Assembly: GCA_016788425.1 (NCBI GenBank)
Contig: JAEURQ010000001.1
Location: 186,001-250,000, forward strand
Length of the DNA: 64,000 bases
Source of the DNA: Chthonomonas sp.
GTDB taxonomy: Bacteria > Armatimonadota > Fimbriimonadia > Fimbriimonadales > Fimbriimonadaceae
Direction of reading: 5' to 3'
In this document: piece after piece, positions 1 to 8,107 of the stretch
Layout: the number at the start of each line of letters is the position of its first letter
Position numbering within the stretch: the first letter of the stretch is position 1
Translations under genes and position numbers: made by a program
Notes under the pieces: generated by a model
The model's database searches: none
The model's input: the letters and a program-made list of their open reading frames with translations, nothing else
What the model was told of the DNA's origin: nothing

Positions 1-313
1 CTTCTTGCTTCGCCATCAGGCGAGCAGCGACCAGCGGATCAATCCGCTCGTCGTACGTCCAAAGCGCCCAGTCGGACTTGCCAAGCTGGTTGCGGAAGGT
101 CGCGCCGGGCACCGCGATGCTCAGTTCTTGCGCGATCTGCAGATTGTTGACGCGGGCTTGTTGCAGCATGCCCGGCGCGTACTTGACCATCAGTTTGCCG
201 GGAGCATAGCGGGGCGCGGCAGGATCCTTCTCCCCCGAGGCAACCCCGGCCAACGCCCCCACGGACAGGGCCAACGTCGCCGCGGCCACCAACACCAATT
301 TCTTCAAAACCAT
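1..313 (-). CDS. Secreted protein N-terminus, probably subtilase-type propeptide (partial)
   Basis: The reading frame starts with ATG at 313 on the minus strand and runs off the left edge, so only about 104 residues are visible. Residues 1-23 form a clear Sec signal peptide (MVLKKLVLVAAATLALSVGA). A segment reading KLMVKYAPG follows near residue 40, then an alternating amphipathic stretch containing LSIAVPGATFRNQ. A short KLMVKYAPG-type strand after the signal peptide is typical of the inhibitor I9/fervidolysin-like prodomain of secreted subtilases. The protease domain itself would lie outside the window, so the enzyme call is inference; the signal peptide is seen directly. It is transcribed away from nothing upstream; the next gene (DUF2330) is on the same strand 85 bp further up. 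Confidence 0.55.
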   Translation of the reverse strand, partial: MVLKKLVLVAAATLALSVGALAGVASGEKDPAAPRYAPGKLMVKYAPGMLQQARVNNLQIAQELSIAVPGATFRNQLGKSDWALWTYDERIDPLVAARLMAKQE

Positions 314-398
314 CGTTTCCTCAAACTCTCCGGCAAAGTATAAGGCAGATGCCTCAAAAATCAATGACTCTGCGACAGTTGGGGGCCGGTGATTGTTC

Positions 399-1373
399 CT
401 AAATTTTTGGCGTGCGGCGTCGGCGGATCGCTCGGTAGGCCACAAGACCCACGATCGCACCGGCCACGTAGGGCTTTGCGGGATTATAGTTGACCGGCCA
501 GCGAGGGGCGTCGCCGCTTCGATCGAAGTACAGGTCGTCCTTCGCCGTTCGGCTCGGAAAGTCGCCGGTTCCGAACGTCGTAAGCGCCAGGTTCTTGGGC
601 ACGTCGCTGACGCCAGTGTGGAGGCGAAGCGCGTTGATCGAGCTGGTTTGCAACGGGTATGTCGCGCCCTCGATGTTTGACTTGTAGGCTCCCGGGCCAT
701 AGAAGTGCACGGCGAGACCGCCGCCTGCCTCCGACTGGTTTACCTTGGGGACGTAAAAGGGAGCGAACGGGCGATCGGTCTTAAAAGACATGCGCACCGG
801 AATCGTCGCCGCGGCTTCGCCGTCGCCCTTGACGATAAACGCCGTGAACACCCAATCCTTCTTCACGTAAAACTGAATCCAGGTTTCAATCGAGTCGTCG
901 GTGACGAACTTGTGTTTGGCCAGCCAGTTGCGAAAGGCGTTGGCATCGCGAGCCCGCAGGGTGGTCGCGCGGTAACCGCTCACATCTTGCTCCTGCAGAA
1001 TCTCAACGCCTTTCGCCTCGCCCGCAGCCGCAAGATCTTCTGATTTGGAGCAACTGATTCGCGGAAGCAGTTCGGCATTCCTCAAGGCGGCATGGTACGC
1101 ATTGATGGCCAGCGGCCCCACTTCGAATGCCTCCTCCTTGGCTTCTCCAAGCTCGGGCACGGTCGGCGTCGGCGCGATAAACCCGAATTCGGACTCGCCG
1201 GTTGAGAACCTTGCACGGCGAATGAAGTGCTCGGTTTTGGTGGCCGGGTCCCAGATGATGATGTTCCGCTGATTGGCAAAGCGAATATCGTCGGCGACTG
1301 TGCCGACGGCGCAACAGGCCGAGGCCGAGGCGCCGACGCACCCACAAGAAACAAGAATCGCAAACCGTCGCAT
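399..1373 (-). CDS. DUF2330 domain exported protein
   Basis: A 324-residue protein with an N-terminal signal sequence (MRRFAILVSCGCVGASASACC), the motif NQRNIIIWDPATKTEHFI near residue 35 and a FGFIAPTPTVPEL segment. This combination of a Cys-Cys mature start, an early bioactive-strand segment and an IPTP-like segment is characteristic of the DUF2330 family, whose biochemical role is unknown. A C-terminal hydrophobic helix (PYVAGAIVGLVAYRAI) followed by RRRR suggests it is anchored to the membrane by its C-terminus with a cytoplasmic basic tail. It is divergent from pyrD with a 39-bp gap. No catalytic residues are recognisable and no enzymatic role is claimed. Confidence 0.75.
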   Translation of the reverse strand: MRRFAILVSCGCVGASASACCAVGTVADDIRFANQRNIIIWDPATKTEHFIRRARFSTGESEFGFIAPTPTVPELGEAKEEAFEVGPLAINAYHAALRNAELLPRISCSKSEDLAAAGEAKGVEILQEQDVSGYRATTLRARDANAFRNWLAKHKFVTDDSIETWIQFYVKKDWVFTAFIVKGDGEAAATIPVRMSFKTDRPFAPFYVPKVNQSEAGGGLAVHFYGPGAYKSNIEGATYPLQTSSINALRLHTGVSDVPKNLALTTFGTGDFPSRTAKDDLYFDRSGDAPRWPVNYNPAKPYVAGAIVGLVAYRAIRRRRTPKI

Positions 1374-1412
1374 GTCTCATGTAACCCCTTTTGCCCATAC
1401 TAGAGTTCGCCC

Positions 1413-2435
1413 ATGTACGAAAAACTTTTGCGGCCGGTTCTGTTTCGCCTCGATGCTGAGCGGGCGCACAACATGGGGCTTGCCGCCGTAGCGCAGGGGC
1501 TGGTCCGCACAAAGTTAGTTTCGGACCCGCGGCTGCGGGTTTCGGTCCTGGGTCTCGACTTTGCGAATCCGCTCGGGTTGGCCGCCGGGATGGACAAGAA
1601 CGGGGTGGCCGTCAACCATTGGCACCAGCTCGGATTCGGGCACGTGGAAATCGGCACCGTCACCCCGCTCGCGCAGCCCGGAAACCCGCAACCGCGCTTG
1701 TTCCGCATTCCCGAAGAGCAGGCAGTGATCAACCGGTTTGGCTTCAACAACGAGGGCGCGGAGGCGATGGCGCGGCGGTTGGCGACGGGTCGCGGCAAAC
1801 TGCCGCTGGGCATCAATCTCGGCAAGAACAAAGCGACCATCGAGGCGGATGCGCCGAGCGATTACGCCCGCGGTTACGCGGCCCTGGCCTCGCACGCCGA
1901 CTACGTGACGGTGAATGTGAGTTCGCCGAACACGCCGGGATTGCGCTCGCTGCAAGACATCGGCGTGCTGCGCGCGATCGTCGAGGCGATGCACTCGGCC
2001 AGCGACATCCGGCGACCGATCTTGCTCAAACTTGCGCCCGATTTAGACGCGCCCGAAATCAAGGAAATCTGTGAATCCGCGCGCTCGCTGGGGTTCGCCG
2101 GACTCATTCTCAGCAACACGACGATTCGCCGCGACCTGCTGAGTCGCGACCCCGGCGAGGCGGGTGGCCTGAGCGGACGCCCGCTCCGTGACTTCGCCCA
2201 GCAAGTCTTGGAGCAAGCGCGGCAACACACGGACCTGCCGATCATCGGCGTGGGCGGAATCTTTTCGGCGGCCGACGTGCTGAATCGCCTGGGCGCGGGC
2301 GCAAGCCTGGTGCAGCTTTACACGGGCTGGGTGTACGGCGGGCCGGGCACGTGTCCCCGAATCCTGCTCGACATTCTCGACGTGATGAAGCAGCGCGGAG
2401 CAAATTCGTTGTCCGAGCTGTTGGCGCAGTCATAA
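1413..2435 (+). CDS. pyrD: Dihydroorotate dehydrogenase (quinone), class 2
   Basis: Oxidises dihydroorotate to orotate in pyrimidine synthesis and passes electrons to membrane quinone through FMN. The 340-residue length and the N-terminal extension (MYEKLLRPVLFRLDAERAHN), which forms the membrane-associating helices, are typical of class 2. Visible motifs in order are GHVEIGTVTP, NRFGFNNEGA, GINLGKNK, YVTVNVSSPNTPGLR with the class 2 catalytic serine at about residue 170, LLKLAPDL, LILSNTT, GVGGI and LVQLYTG for phosphate binding. A CATACT hexamer lies 11 nt before the ATG and no ribosome site is evident, so the leader is very short. The next gene, alr, starts 13 bp downstream and is probably co-transcribed. 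Confidence 0.96.
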   Translation: MYEKLLRPVLFRLDAERAHNMGLAAVAQGLVRTKLVSDPRLRVSVLGLDFANPLGLAAGMDKNGVAVNHWHQLGFGHVEIGTVTPLAQPGNPQPRLFRIPEEQAVINRFGFNNEGAEAMARRLATGRGKLPLGINLGKNKATIEADAPSDYARGYAALASHADYVTVNVSSPNTPGLRSLQDIGVLRAIVEAMHSASDIRRPILLKLAPDLDAPEIKEICESARSLGFAGLILSNTTIRRDLLSRDPGEAGGLSGRPLRDFAQQVLEQARQHTDLPIIGVGGIFSAADVLNRLGAGASLVQLYTGWVYGGPGTCPRILLDILDVMKQRGANSLSELLAQS

Positions 2436-2448
2436 TAGGGGTTCGCTC

Positions 2449-3558
2449 GTGAAGCCGTATCCCCGCACCTGGATGGAAGTTGACTTGGCCGCCCTGCGCC
2501 ATAACGTGGCGGTGATTCGACAGACCATTGGGGCCGACCACAAACTCGGCTTGGTCGCCAAGGCCGACGCGTACGGCCACGGACTGGTGCCAGTCGGGCG
2601 GTTCGCCATTCAAAACGGGGTGGACTGGCTTTGCGTCGCCACCGTGCAAGAAGGCATCGCGCTACGCGACGCGGGCATCGAAGCTCCGCTGCTGGTGCTT
2701 AGCCCGATCTTGCCCATTGAGGCCGAGCAGGCTGTGTTCTACCGCTTGCGCGTGCAGGTGGAAGACATGCTCGTGGTGGACGCCCTCAGCGAGGCGGCCC
2801 TCCGCCAGGACACCAAGGCGCACGTTCACTTGAAGGTGGACACCGGGATTAGCCGGTTCGGCGCGACTCCGGTCGAAGCGAGTGACCTCGCGATCGCCAT
2901 CAGCCGCACCGAAGGGATCGACCTGGAGGGTATCAGCACGCACTTTGCCGACTCCGCGAACGACCCCGAGCGTACGGCGGGGCAGATGCGCAAGTTTCAG
3001 GCGGTGCTCGATGTGTGCCGCTCGCAGGGCATTCATTTTCGCGTGATTCACGAGGCGAATAGCGCGGGGACGATTCGATTTCCTGCCGCTCGGCAGCAAC
3101 TGGTTCGCGTCGGTATCGCGGCGTACGGCATCAATCCGTACGGGCTGGAAGTGGCCCAGCCGCTCGTTCCGGTGATGACCTGGAAGGCGCGCATTATGGG
3201 AATCCGGACTCGTCCCGCCGGGACTTGGGTGAGCTACGGCAGCACGCGGCAACTCGATCGGAACACCCGGATCGCGACGCTCGGCGTTGGTTACGGCGAC
3301 GGCTATCCGCGGGGGCTCAGCAACACCGGGGCGGTGCTGGTCGGTGGAGCGCGATGCGCGGTCCTCGGGCTGGTTTGCATGGACCAGATCCTGGTGGACG
3401 TCACCGATGTGGCGGCAGAAGTCGGCGATGACGCCGAACTCTTGGGGAAGTCAATCTTGGTGCCCGAGCTCGCGGCTCAGTTGGAGACCAATTCGCACGA
3501 GGTCATCACCCGTATCATGAGCCGGGTGCCGCGCCGGTACATCCACCCTGCGGGCTAA
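2449..3558 (+). CDS. alr: Alanine racemase
   Basis: PLP enzyme that makes D-alanine for peptidoglycan. The 369-residue protein opens with PRTWMEVDLAALRHN, carries the PLP lysine in LVAKADAYGHG (about K38), the substrate-side strand HLKVDTGISRFG, the catalytic tyrosine in WVSYGSTR (about Y263) and the VCMDQILVDVTD segment close to the C-terminal domain. The start is GTG at 2449, chosen because it gives the normal N-terminus; an AGGGG stretch lies 8 nt upstream. It follows pyrD at 13 bp. No terminator is visible between its stop and the first GGGGAGAG hairpin that begins 9 nt later. Confidence 0.96.
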   Translation: MKPYPRTWMEVDLAALRHNVAVIRQTIGADHKLGLVAKADAYGHGLVPVGRFAIQNGVDWLCVATVQEGIALRDAGIEAPLLVLSPILPIEAEQAVFYRLRVQVEDMLVVDALSEAALRQDTKAHVHLKVDTGISRFGATPVEASDLAIAISRTEGIDLEGISTHFADSANDPERTAGQMRKFQAVLDVCRSQGIHFRVIHEANSAGTIRFPAARQQLVRVGIAAYGINPYGLEVAQPLVPVMTWKARIMGIRTRPAGTWVSYGSTRQLDRNTRIATLGVGYGDGYPRGLSNTGAVLVGGARCAVLGLVCMDQILVDVTDVAAEVGDDAELLGKSILVPELAAQLETNSHEVITRIMSRVPRRYIHPAG

Positions 3559-3566
3559 CAAAAAGC

Positions 3567-3608
3567 GGACCCTAGTCAGCAAGGGGAGAGAGCGCCAACA
3601 TCAGGTCC
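3567..3608 (+). repeat. GGGGAGAG hairpin element, copy A
   Basis: Closing stem GGACC (3567-3571) with GGTCC (3604-3608). The core AAGGGGAGAG is at 3581-3590. Its 26 nt from 3567 match copy B with two mismatches, 210 bp apart. It starts 9 nt after the alr stop codon. Confidence 0.65.
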
Positions 3609-3776
3609 ACTTTCAGTATTGCCGTTTTTTGACCGGGAATTGGCAGAGAATTCTAAAACTTTGGGACTTGCCCGAACAAAAAAAGGCTAACGCTTAACAA
3701 CGTTATGATCTTCCGAAATGTTCACTAACATTCTTTGCAACAATGTTCGCAAGATGCAACTTCAATTTTTTATGTA

Positions 3777-3816
3777 GGACCCTGGTCAACAAGGGGAGAG
3801 AGTCGACCTCGGGCCC
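3777..3816 (+). repeat. GGGGAGAG hairpin element, copy B
   Basis: Closing stem GGACCC (3777-3782) with GGGCCC (3811-3816), having one A-C mismatch and an extra outer A-T pair. An inner stem GGTC (3784-3787) with GACC (3805-3808) encloses the core AAGGGGAGAG at 3791-3800. Confidence 0.6.
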
Positions 3817-3910
3817 TATTGAGTTTTAGCCCATTCAACGAATATCTTAGTTGAAAATTTTAGCGCATGGGGTCAAAGTTGGCACAAATGCGCTGAATAG
3901 CGCAATTTGA

Positions 3911-3951
3911 GCCGAAATCCGATTAAGGGGAGAGTGAATCGGAACTCCGGC
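3911..3951 (+). repeat. GGGGAGAG hairpin element, copy C
   Basis: Outer stem GCCG (3911-3914) with CGGC (3948-3951). Inner stem CCGATT (3919-3924) with AATCGG (3937-3942) presents the 12-nt loop containing AAGGGGAGAG (3925-3934). This is the copy with the clearest helix directly under the loop. Confidence 0.65.
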
Positions 3952-4018
3952 CCACTAATCTCGTACCACAATATCGTTATTGCGTCCCTAATTTCTGTCT
4001 AAATCTTAACAATTCACA

Positions 4019-4065
4019 AGGAGCCGCTGACGTCTCGGAGAGGGTAAGGGCCGCCATTAGCTCCT
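4019..4065 (+). repeat. GGGGAGAG hairpin element, copy D (variant core)
   Basis: Closing stem AGGAGC (4019-4024) with GCTCCT (4060-4065), six perfect pairs. The core is the variant CGGAGAGGG at 4036-4044. Compared with copy A, the fourth stem pair has changed from C-G to G-C on both sides, a compensatory change. Confidence 0.5.
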
Positions 4066-4095
4066 CATGATGTGCTGATAACAAGGTCAACAAGT

Positions 4096-4141
4096 GGAGC
4101 CTTCGGGTTGTACGGGGAGAGGTGTCAAACCTTCCAGCTCC
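4096..4141 (+). repeat. GGGGAGAG hairpin element, copy E
   Basis: Closing stem GGAGC (4096-4100) with GCTCC (4137-4141), the same pair type as copy D. An inner GGTT (4106-4109) can pair with AACC (4128-4131). The core GGGGAGAG is at 4114-4121. Just upstream, 4085-4099 repeats 15 nt of copy B (3784-3798) with one mismatch. Confidence 0.55.
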
Positions 4142-4277
4142 GAGTTGTATGACGACTATTTTGCCGCCATGGGGGGCAAAAGCCTGGTTTGCGGCCCGGA
4201 ATCGGGACCCCGTTAGGACCGAATCCTAAACACTGCCAAAGATTGTTCGCAACATTTTTAGAATTACGGCGGGCACA

Positions 4278-4308
4278 GAAAAGTTCGGCGGGTATTGGCC
4301 GCCGAACT
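4278..4308 (-). terminator. Rho-independent terminator of glnA
   Basis: On the minus strand a 10-bp perfect stem, AGTTCGGCGG paired with CCGCCGAACT (plus coordinates 4282-4291 and 4299-4308), has a 7-nt loop and runs straight into TTTTC. It lies 24-54 nt after the glnA stop. Confidence 0.88.
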
Positions 4309-4331
4309 CGTGGTTTGTGAAGAGCTTGCGC

Positions 4332-5741
4332 TTAGTTGTCGCTGTAGAGATAGAACTCGTACGGGTGCGGACGCAGGTCCATCGCATCGCACTCGACCTT
4401 GAGCTTGTACTCGATATAGGTTTCGATAAGGTCCTTGGTGAACACGTCGCCCTTCAGCAGGAAGTCGTGATCGTTCTTCAGCGCGTCCAGCGTGAGTCGA
4501 AGCGAACCCGGGGTTTGGGCGATGTTCTTCTTCTCGGCGGCGGGCAGTTCGTACAGGTCCTTGTCCATCGGCTTCGGCGGCTCAATCTTGTTCTGAATCC
4601 CGTCAATGCCAGCCATCATGCACGCGGCAAACGCCAGGTACGGGTTGGCCATGGGGTCCGGAGCGCGGAACTCGATACGCTTGGCCTTGCGCGATTTGCT
4701 CTGCACCGGAATGCGGACGCACGCGCTGCGGTTGCGGCTGGAGTACATCAGGTTGATCGGCGCTTCGTAACCCGGCACCAGGCGTCGGTACGAGTTGGTC
4801 GTCGGCGCGCAGATGGCGAGCAAGGCGGGAGCATGCTTGAGGATGCCGCCCACATACCAGCGCGCGGTGTCGCTGAGTCCGCCGTAACCCGCGTCGTCGT
4901 ACATCAGCGTGTCGCCGTTCTTCCAAAGCGACATGTGAATGTGCATGCCCGAGCCGTTATCGCCAAAGACCGGCTTCGGCATAAAGGTCGCTGCGAGGCC
5001 GTAATTGTAGGCCACGTTCTTGATGACGTACTTGTACATCTGCATCCGATCGGCCATGGTGAGCAGCGTGTCGAAGCGCATGTCGATTTCCATTTGGCCG
5101 GCCGCGCCGACCTCGTGGTGGTGCATTTCGGTATGGATGCCGAGGTCCAGGAGCGTGAGCATCATTTCGCTGCGCACATCTTGGTATTTGTCGCTCGGTG
5201 CACACGGATAGTAGCCACCCTTCGGGCGGTGCGTAAAGCCAATGCTGTCCTCTTCGCCCGAGTTCCAATAGGCTTCGGGGCTGTCCACTTCGAAGAACGA
5301 ACCGTGCGATTCGTTGGCGTAGCGCATCTTGCTGAACAGGAAGAATTCGGCTTCGGGGCCGAAGAAGGCGGTGTCGGCGATGCCAGTTGTGCGCAGATAC
5401 TGCTCGGCCTTTTTGGCGACGTAGCGCGGATCGCGGCTGTAAGGCTCGCGGGTGATCGGGTCTTCGATGTTGCAGATGATGACCGCGGTGGGGTGCTCGG
5501 CGAACGGATCCATGAAGATGGTGTCGGCTTCCGGAATCAGCAGCATGTCCGATTCGTTGATCGCTTGGAACCCGCGGATGCTCGATCCATCGAAGCCCAA
5601 TCCTTCTTCAAAGGTGTCTTCAGTGAAATCGGTCGCCGCGATGGTGAAGTGCTGCCATTGACCGAAGAGGTCCGTGAATCGAATGTCGACGAGACGAGCT
5701 TCGTTGTCGTGCACGAACTGCACAGCTTCTTTTATTGTCAT
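4332..5741 (-). CDS. glnA: Glutamine synthetase, type I (GSI-beta-like)
   Basis: Makes glutamine from glutamate, ammonia and ATP in the cytoplasm as a dodecamer. With the start at 5741 (MTIKEAVQFVHDNEARLVDIRFTD) the protein is 469 residues, the same as E. coli GlnA; this start has GGAG six bases upstream, unlike the in-frame ATG at 5768. Visible motifs are HHHEVGAAGQMEIDMRF, FGDNGSGMHIHMSLW, the ATP-site segment PGYEAPINLMYSSRNRSA and FRAPDPMANPYLAFA. A tyrosine in MDKDLYELPAAE matches the adenylylation site of GSI-beta enzymes, so covalent control is possible. It lies 105 bp downstream of carA on the same strand, pairing glutamine synthesis with a glutamine consumer, and has its own terminator. 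Confidence 0.97.
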   Translation of the reverse strand: MTIKEAVQFVHDNEARLVDIRFTDLFGQWQHFTIAATDFTEDTFEEGLGFDGSSIRGFQAINESDMLLIPEADTIFMDPFAEHPTAVIICNIEDPITREPYSRDPRYVAKKAEQYLRTTGIADTAFFGPEAEFFLFSKMRYANESHGSFFEVDSPEAYWNSGEEDSIGFTHRPKGGYYPCAPSDKYQDVRSEMMLTLLDLGIHTEMHHHEVGAAGQMEIDMRFDTLLTMADRMQMYKYVIKNVAYNYGLAATFMPKPVFGDNGSGMHIHMSLWKNGDTLMYDDAGYGGLSDTARWYVGGILKHAPALLAICAPTTNSYRRLVPGYEAPINLMYSSRNRSACVRIPVQSKSRKAKRIEFRAPDPMANPYLAFAACMMAGIDGIQNKIEPPKPMDKDLYELPAAEKKNIAQTPGSLRLTLDALKNDHDFLLKGDVFTKDLIETYIEYKLKVECDAMDLRPHPYEFYLYSDN

Positions 5742-5846
5742 TTTTTCTCCGTGGTTGAACCAGAGCACCAGCGATCCAGCTACGGAATTACAGTATCCCT
5801 CAAAGGCACCCGCGAAACTACGTGGAAGTTTGTGTCTTTTCCACCG

Positions 5847-6944
5847 TCAGCCGATGCTGTCGATAAATTGCTGAAAATACTTGCGCGAATCCCAGGGTCC
5901 GGGCGCGGCCTCGGGGTGATATTGGATGCTGCTGGCGCGTTCGTTGACCAGCCGAATGCCTTCCACCGTCCCGTCGTTCAGGTTCACCTGGGTGATCTCC
6001 GCGCCGGTGCCGGCGAGCGAGTCGGGGTCCACCGCAAATCCGTGGTTCTGCGAGGTGATCGTAACCGTGCCGTCAAGGAGGTCTTTCACCGGGTGATTAC
6101 TGCCACGGTGCCCAAACTTCATTTTGTAGGTGCTTCCGCCGACGGCATGACATAGCAGCTGATTGCCGAGGCAAATGCCGAACAGCGGTTTGCGACCGAT
6201 GAGGCTGCGCACGGTTTCGATGACGTCGTTGAGGCGGGCCGGGTCGCCCGGGCCGGGGCTGAGCAATACCGCATCGGGGTTCCACTCCAAAATCTCATCC
6301 GCGGGCGTGAGCGCAGGAACCACGAGGGTCTTCACGCCGAGCGCGGCGAACCGGCGGAGTATGTTGTATTTAAGGCCGCAGTCGATGGCGATGATGCGCG
6401 CCTTGGCCGGGCCCTCTTGCCATTCGCTGATGCTCTCTCGTCCGACGGAGCCCCAAGAGTACGGCACTTTGGTGGTGACAGTCCGCACGTACTCGCGGTC
6501 TTGGTAAGCCTGTGCGCCTTGCAATCGAGCCACCGCGCCTTCGGGCTCCGGCGTGATCATGCCCATGGTAGCGCCGCGCTCGCGGATGGCCAAAGTGATG
6601 GCGCGGGTATCAATGCCAGCGATGCCGGTGAGATTGCGCTCCGCCATGAGCGTGCTCATACTTTTGTTCGAGCGCCAGTTGCTGGGTTGCTCGCAGATTT
6701 CGCGGACGATAACCCCGCTCGGCTGCAGACGATCGGATTCGAAGTCGTCTTCGTTGATGCCGTAGTTGCCGATGAGCGGGTAGGTGAAGTTGACGATTTG
6801 CCCGGCGTAGCTAGGGTCGGTGAGGATTTCTTGGTAGCCGGTCATGCCGGTGTTGAACACGACCTCGCCAACGGTTTCTTGCTGGCCGCCGAAGGAAACC
6901 CCTTCAAAGACCTCGCCCGTGCCCAGCACCAAGTACGCCTTCAC
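5847..6944 (-). CDS. carA: Carbamoyl-phosphate synthase small (glutaminase) subunit
   Basis: Hydrolyses glutamine and feeds ammonia to the large subunit CarB for carbamoyl phosphate, used for pyrimidines and arginine. The 365-residue protein has the N-terminal CPSase small domain (GEVFEGVSFGG, FNTGMTGYQEILTDPSY) and a C-terminal class I glutamine amidotransferase with the catalytic triad visible as C258 in FGICLGNQ, H343 and E345 in QYHPEA. The start is GTG at 6944; a TATCCT hexamer lies 9 nt upstream on the minus strand, so the leader is short. carB is not in the window. The stop is followed by a small GTGGAA/TTCCAC hairpin and then glnA. Confidence 0.96.
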   Translation of the reverse strand: MKAYLVLGTGEVFEGVSFGGQQETVGEVVFNTGMTGYQEILTDPSYAGQIVNFTYPLIGNYGINEDDFESDRLQPSGVIVREICEQPSNWRSNKSMSTLMAERNLTGIAGIDTRAITLAIRERGATMGMITPEPEGAVARLQGAQAYQDREYVRTVTTKVPYSWGSVGRESISEWQEGPAKARIIAIDCGLKYNILRRFAALGVKTLVVPALTPADEILEWNPDAVLLSPGPGDPARLNDVIETVRSLIGRKPLFGICLGNQLLCHAVGGSTYKMKFGHRGSNHPVKDLLDGTVTITSQNHGFAVDPDSLAGTGAEITQVNLNDGTVEGIRLVNERASSIQYHPEAAPGPWDSRKYFQQFIDSIG

Positions 6945-6992
6945 CGGAGAGTCAGGATACCAGACCCCCTTAAGGTTGCGAAACCGGGCGCG

Positions 6993-8036
6993 CTACTTCT
7001 TGTCGGGGAACCACTTCACGTGCCCGTCTGCGAATGCCACTGCGCGGCCACCGGGGCCGGGCATAAAGCCTAGTTCGGTCTCCGCCGGATTTTCGATCGT
7101 TAGGAAATTACGTGGTCCCCTGTACGTGAACGTGAAGCCATTGAGGATTGACAGGTCCCTGATGTACGGGCCAACCTGACTGAGCTGAAAATTCTCCGGT
7201 AACAGATCATCGTTATCGCTCAGGAAAATCAGGAGGGCAAGCGCGGATTGCTTGGCGTCTGACATCGCCTTGGTTTTGGCCGCGGCGTTGGCCATCGCAG
7301 CTTCTTCTTCAGGCGTAAGTCGATTGATATCGCAGCTAAACACGTGGGCTTGCGACATGTAGATCAGTCGCTTTCCATCACTGGAAATCATGGCCGAGAT
7401 CACGCCGCTCGCGACGACCGCGCCGGGGGATTCGGGCGAAGTCGAGAGTTGCAAGACATTGCCGATAAGGTCATTTTTCTCGCCTTCGAACGCCGGTGCG
7501 AAAACCACGCTTAAAGGGCCCGGCTTTGGCCTCTCCAACATGGGCATGGTGTAGTTGACCCACCCAGAGGGGCTCCAAGCGCGGGCGGTTTGTTTCTTAA
7601 ACGATTGGGCGATCAGCTGGTCTTCGCTCATCAAGAACTGAGTCTGATTATCGGGCATGTCGGCGGGGGGAGCCAACTTAGCGGCGGCACTTGCCGACCA
7701 GGCCCGCGAATAGTAGTTCATTTCACGGTCGTAAAGGAAAAGCGTTTTGGAATTTCGCGAGTATCCGATGAGATAGAAATCGGGAGGAATCTCGGTCTGT
7801 TGGCCCGTAAGCAAGTCGTAGGCGTACTGCTTTCCGCTAAGCGTGCGGATGCTCGCCAGGTCTGTCTGGATATCATCGAGGTTCGCGGCTTCGGAAACAA
7901 CGAGTTGCGGGAGCCGAACGATAAACGATCCGCTTGCCGAAGGAACTCGCGCCCAAATTGGCATTGGCGGTGGCGTTTGCGCGAAACCCACGGAGCCCAA
8001 CAAGACTAGAAACGCCGAAGCGGAGAGCAGCTTCAT
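6993..8036 (-). CDS. Secreted protein with C-terminal DGHV (DUF1559-like) tail
   Basis: A 347-residue exported protein. The start at 8036 is chosen because it places a signal peptide (MKLLSASAFLVLLGSVGFAQ) at the N-terminus; an upstream in-frame ATG at 8084 would add 16 polar residues before it. The first two thirds read like a repetitive beta structure that reports values (for example LIGYSRNSKTLFLYD and SSDGKRLIYMSQ). The last 100 residues (from about KAMSDAKQSALALLIFLSDNDDLLP to GGRAVAFADGHVKWFP) match the C-terminal half of prepilin-like DUF1559 proteins, but no N-terminal prepilin helix is present. Function unknown. It is divergent from hrcA and 48 bp upstream of carA on the same strand. 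Confidence 0.7.
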   Translation of the reverse strand: MKLLSASAFLVLLGSVGFAQTPPPMPIWARVPSASGSFIVRLPQLVVSEAANLDDIQTDLASIRTLSGKQYAYDLLTGQQTEIPPDFYLIGYSRNSKTLFLYDREMNYYSRAWSASAAAKLAPPADMPDNQTQFLMSEDQLIAQSFKKQTARAWSPSGWVNYTMPMLERPKPGPLSVVFAPAFEGEKNDLIGNVLQLSTSPESPGAVVASGVISAMISSDGKRLIYMSQAHVFSCDINRLTPEEEAAMANAAAKTKAMSDAKQSALALLIFLSDNDDLLPENFQLSQVGPYIRDLSILNGFTFTYRGPRNFLTIENPAETELGFMPGPGGRAVAFADGHVKWFPDKK

Positions 8037-8094
8037 ACCATTTCGACGGACGCAAGCCAAGGAAGTGTTCGCACTGGCGAGCAACTTGCTACGT

Positions 8095-8100
8095 TAGAAT
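8095..8100 (+). promoter_or_regulatory. -10-like hexamer TAGAAT, leaderless hrcA
   Basis: TAGAAT ends 7 nt before the hrcA ATG at 8108, so transcription should start at or next to the start codon. No Shine-Dalgarno sequence is present. Confidence 0.5.
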
Positions 8101-8107
8101 AGTAGCG

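Larger units (their letters stand above)
3559..4276. ncRNA. Gene-free region with five structured GGGGAGAG hairpins (putative RNA array)
   Basis: This 718-bp stretch separates the convergent genes alr and glnA. I see no plausible ORF, tRNA or insertion sequence in it, and it is visibly AT-richer than its surroundings. Five elements of 40-47 nt lie in it, at 3567, 3777, 3911, 4019 and 4096. Each has a closing stem that begins 16-18 nt before a purine-rich GGGGAGAG-type core and ends 11-16 nt after it. The stem sequences differ between copies while pairing is kept, which points to selection on RNA structure. The glnA terminator at 4278-4308 ends transcription before this region on the minus strand, so it is not a glnA 3' UTR. 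Which strand is transcribed cannot be decided. An additional small hairpin (TTAGGA/TCCTAA) is at 4213-4229. Confidence 0.5.

Noticed and set aside
3567-4141. CsrA-sponge interpretation of the GGGGAGAG loops
   Set aside because: Canonical sites need A-N-G-G-A; the loops have four Gs before A and do not match exactly. Not excluded but not asserted.
4159-4181. TTTTGCC/GGCAAAA hairpin as a bidirectional terminator
   Set aside because: The T and A runs are on the wrong sides of the stem for termination on either strand.
3559-4276. CRISPR array or known riboswitch
   Set aside because: Repeat units differ in sequence, spacing is irregular (about 210, 134, 108 and 77 nt), there are no cas genes, and no riboswitch consensus that I know fits.
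4317-6155. 612-codon open frame on the plus strand across glnA
   Set aside because: It is antisense to glnA and carA, whose family motifs are complete. Long antisense frames are expected from GC-rich codon usage; the product is low in recognisable pattern.
8037-8107. CIRCE element controlling hrcA
   Set aside because: No TTAGCACTC-N9-GAGTGCTAA-like repeat is found here or elsewhere in the window.
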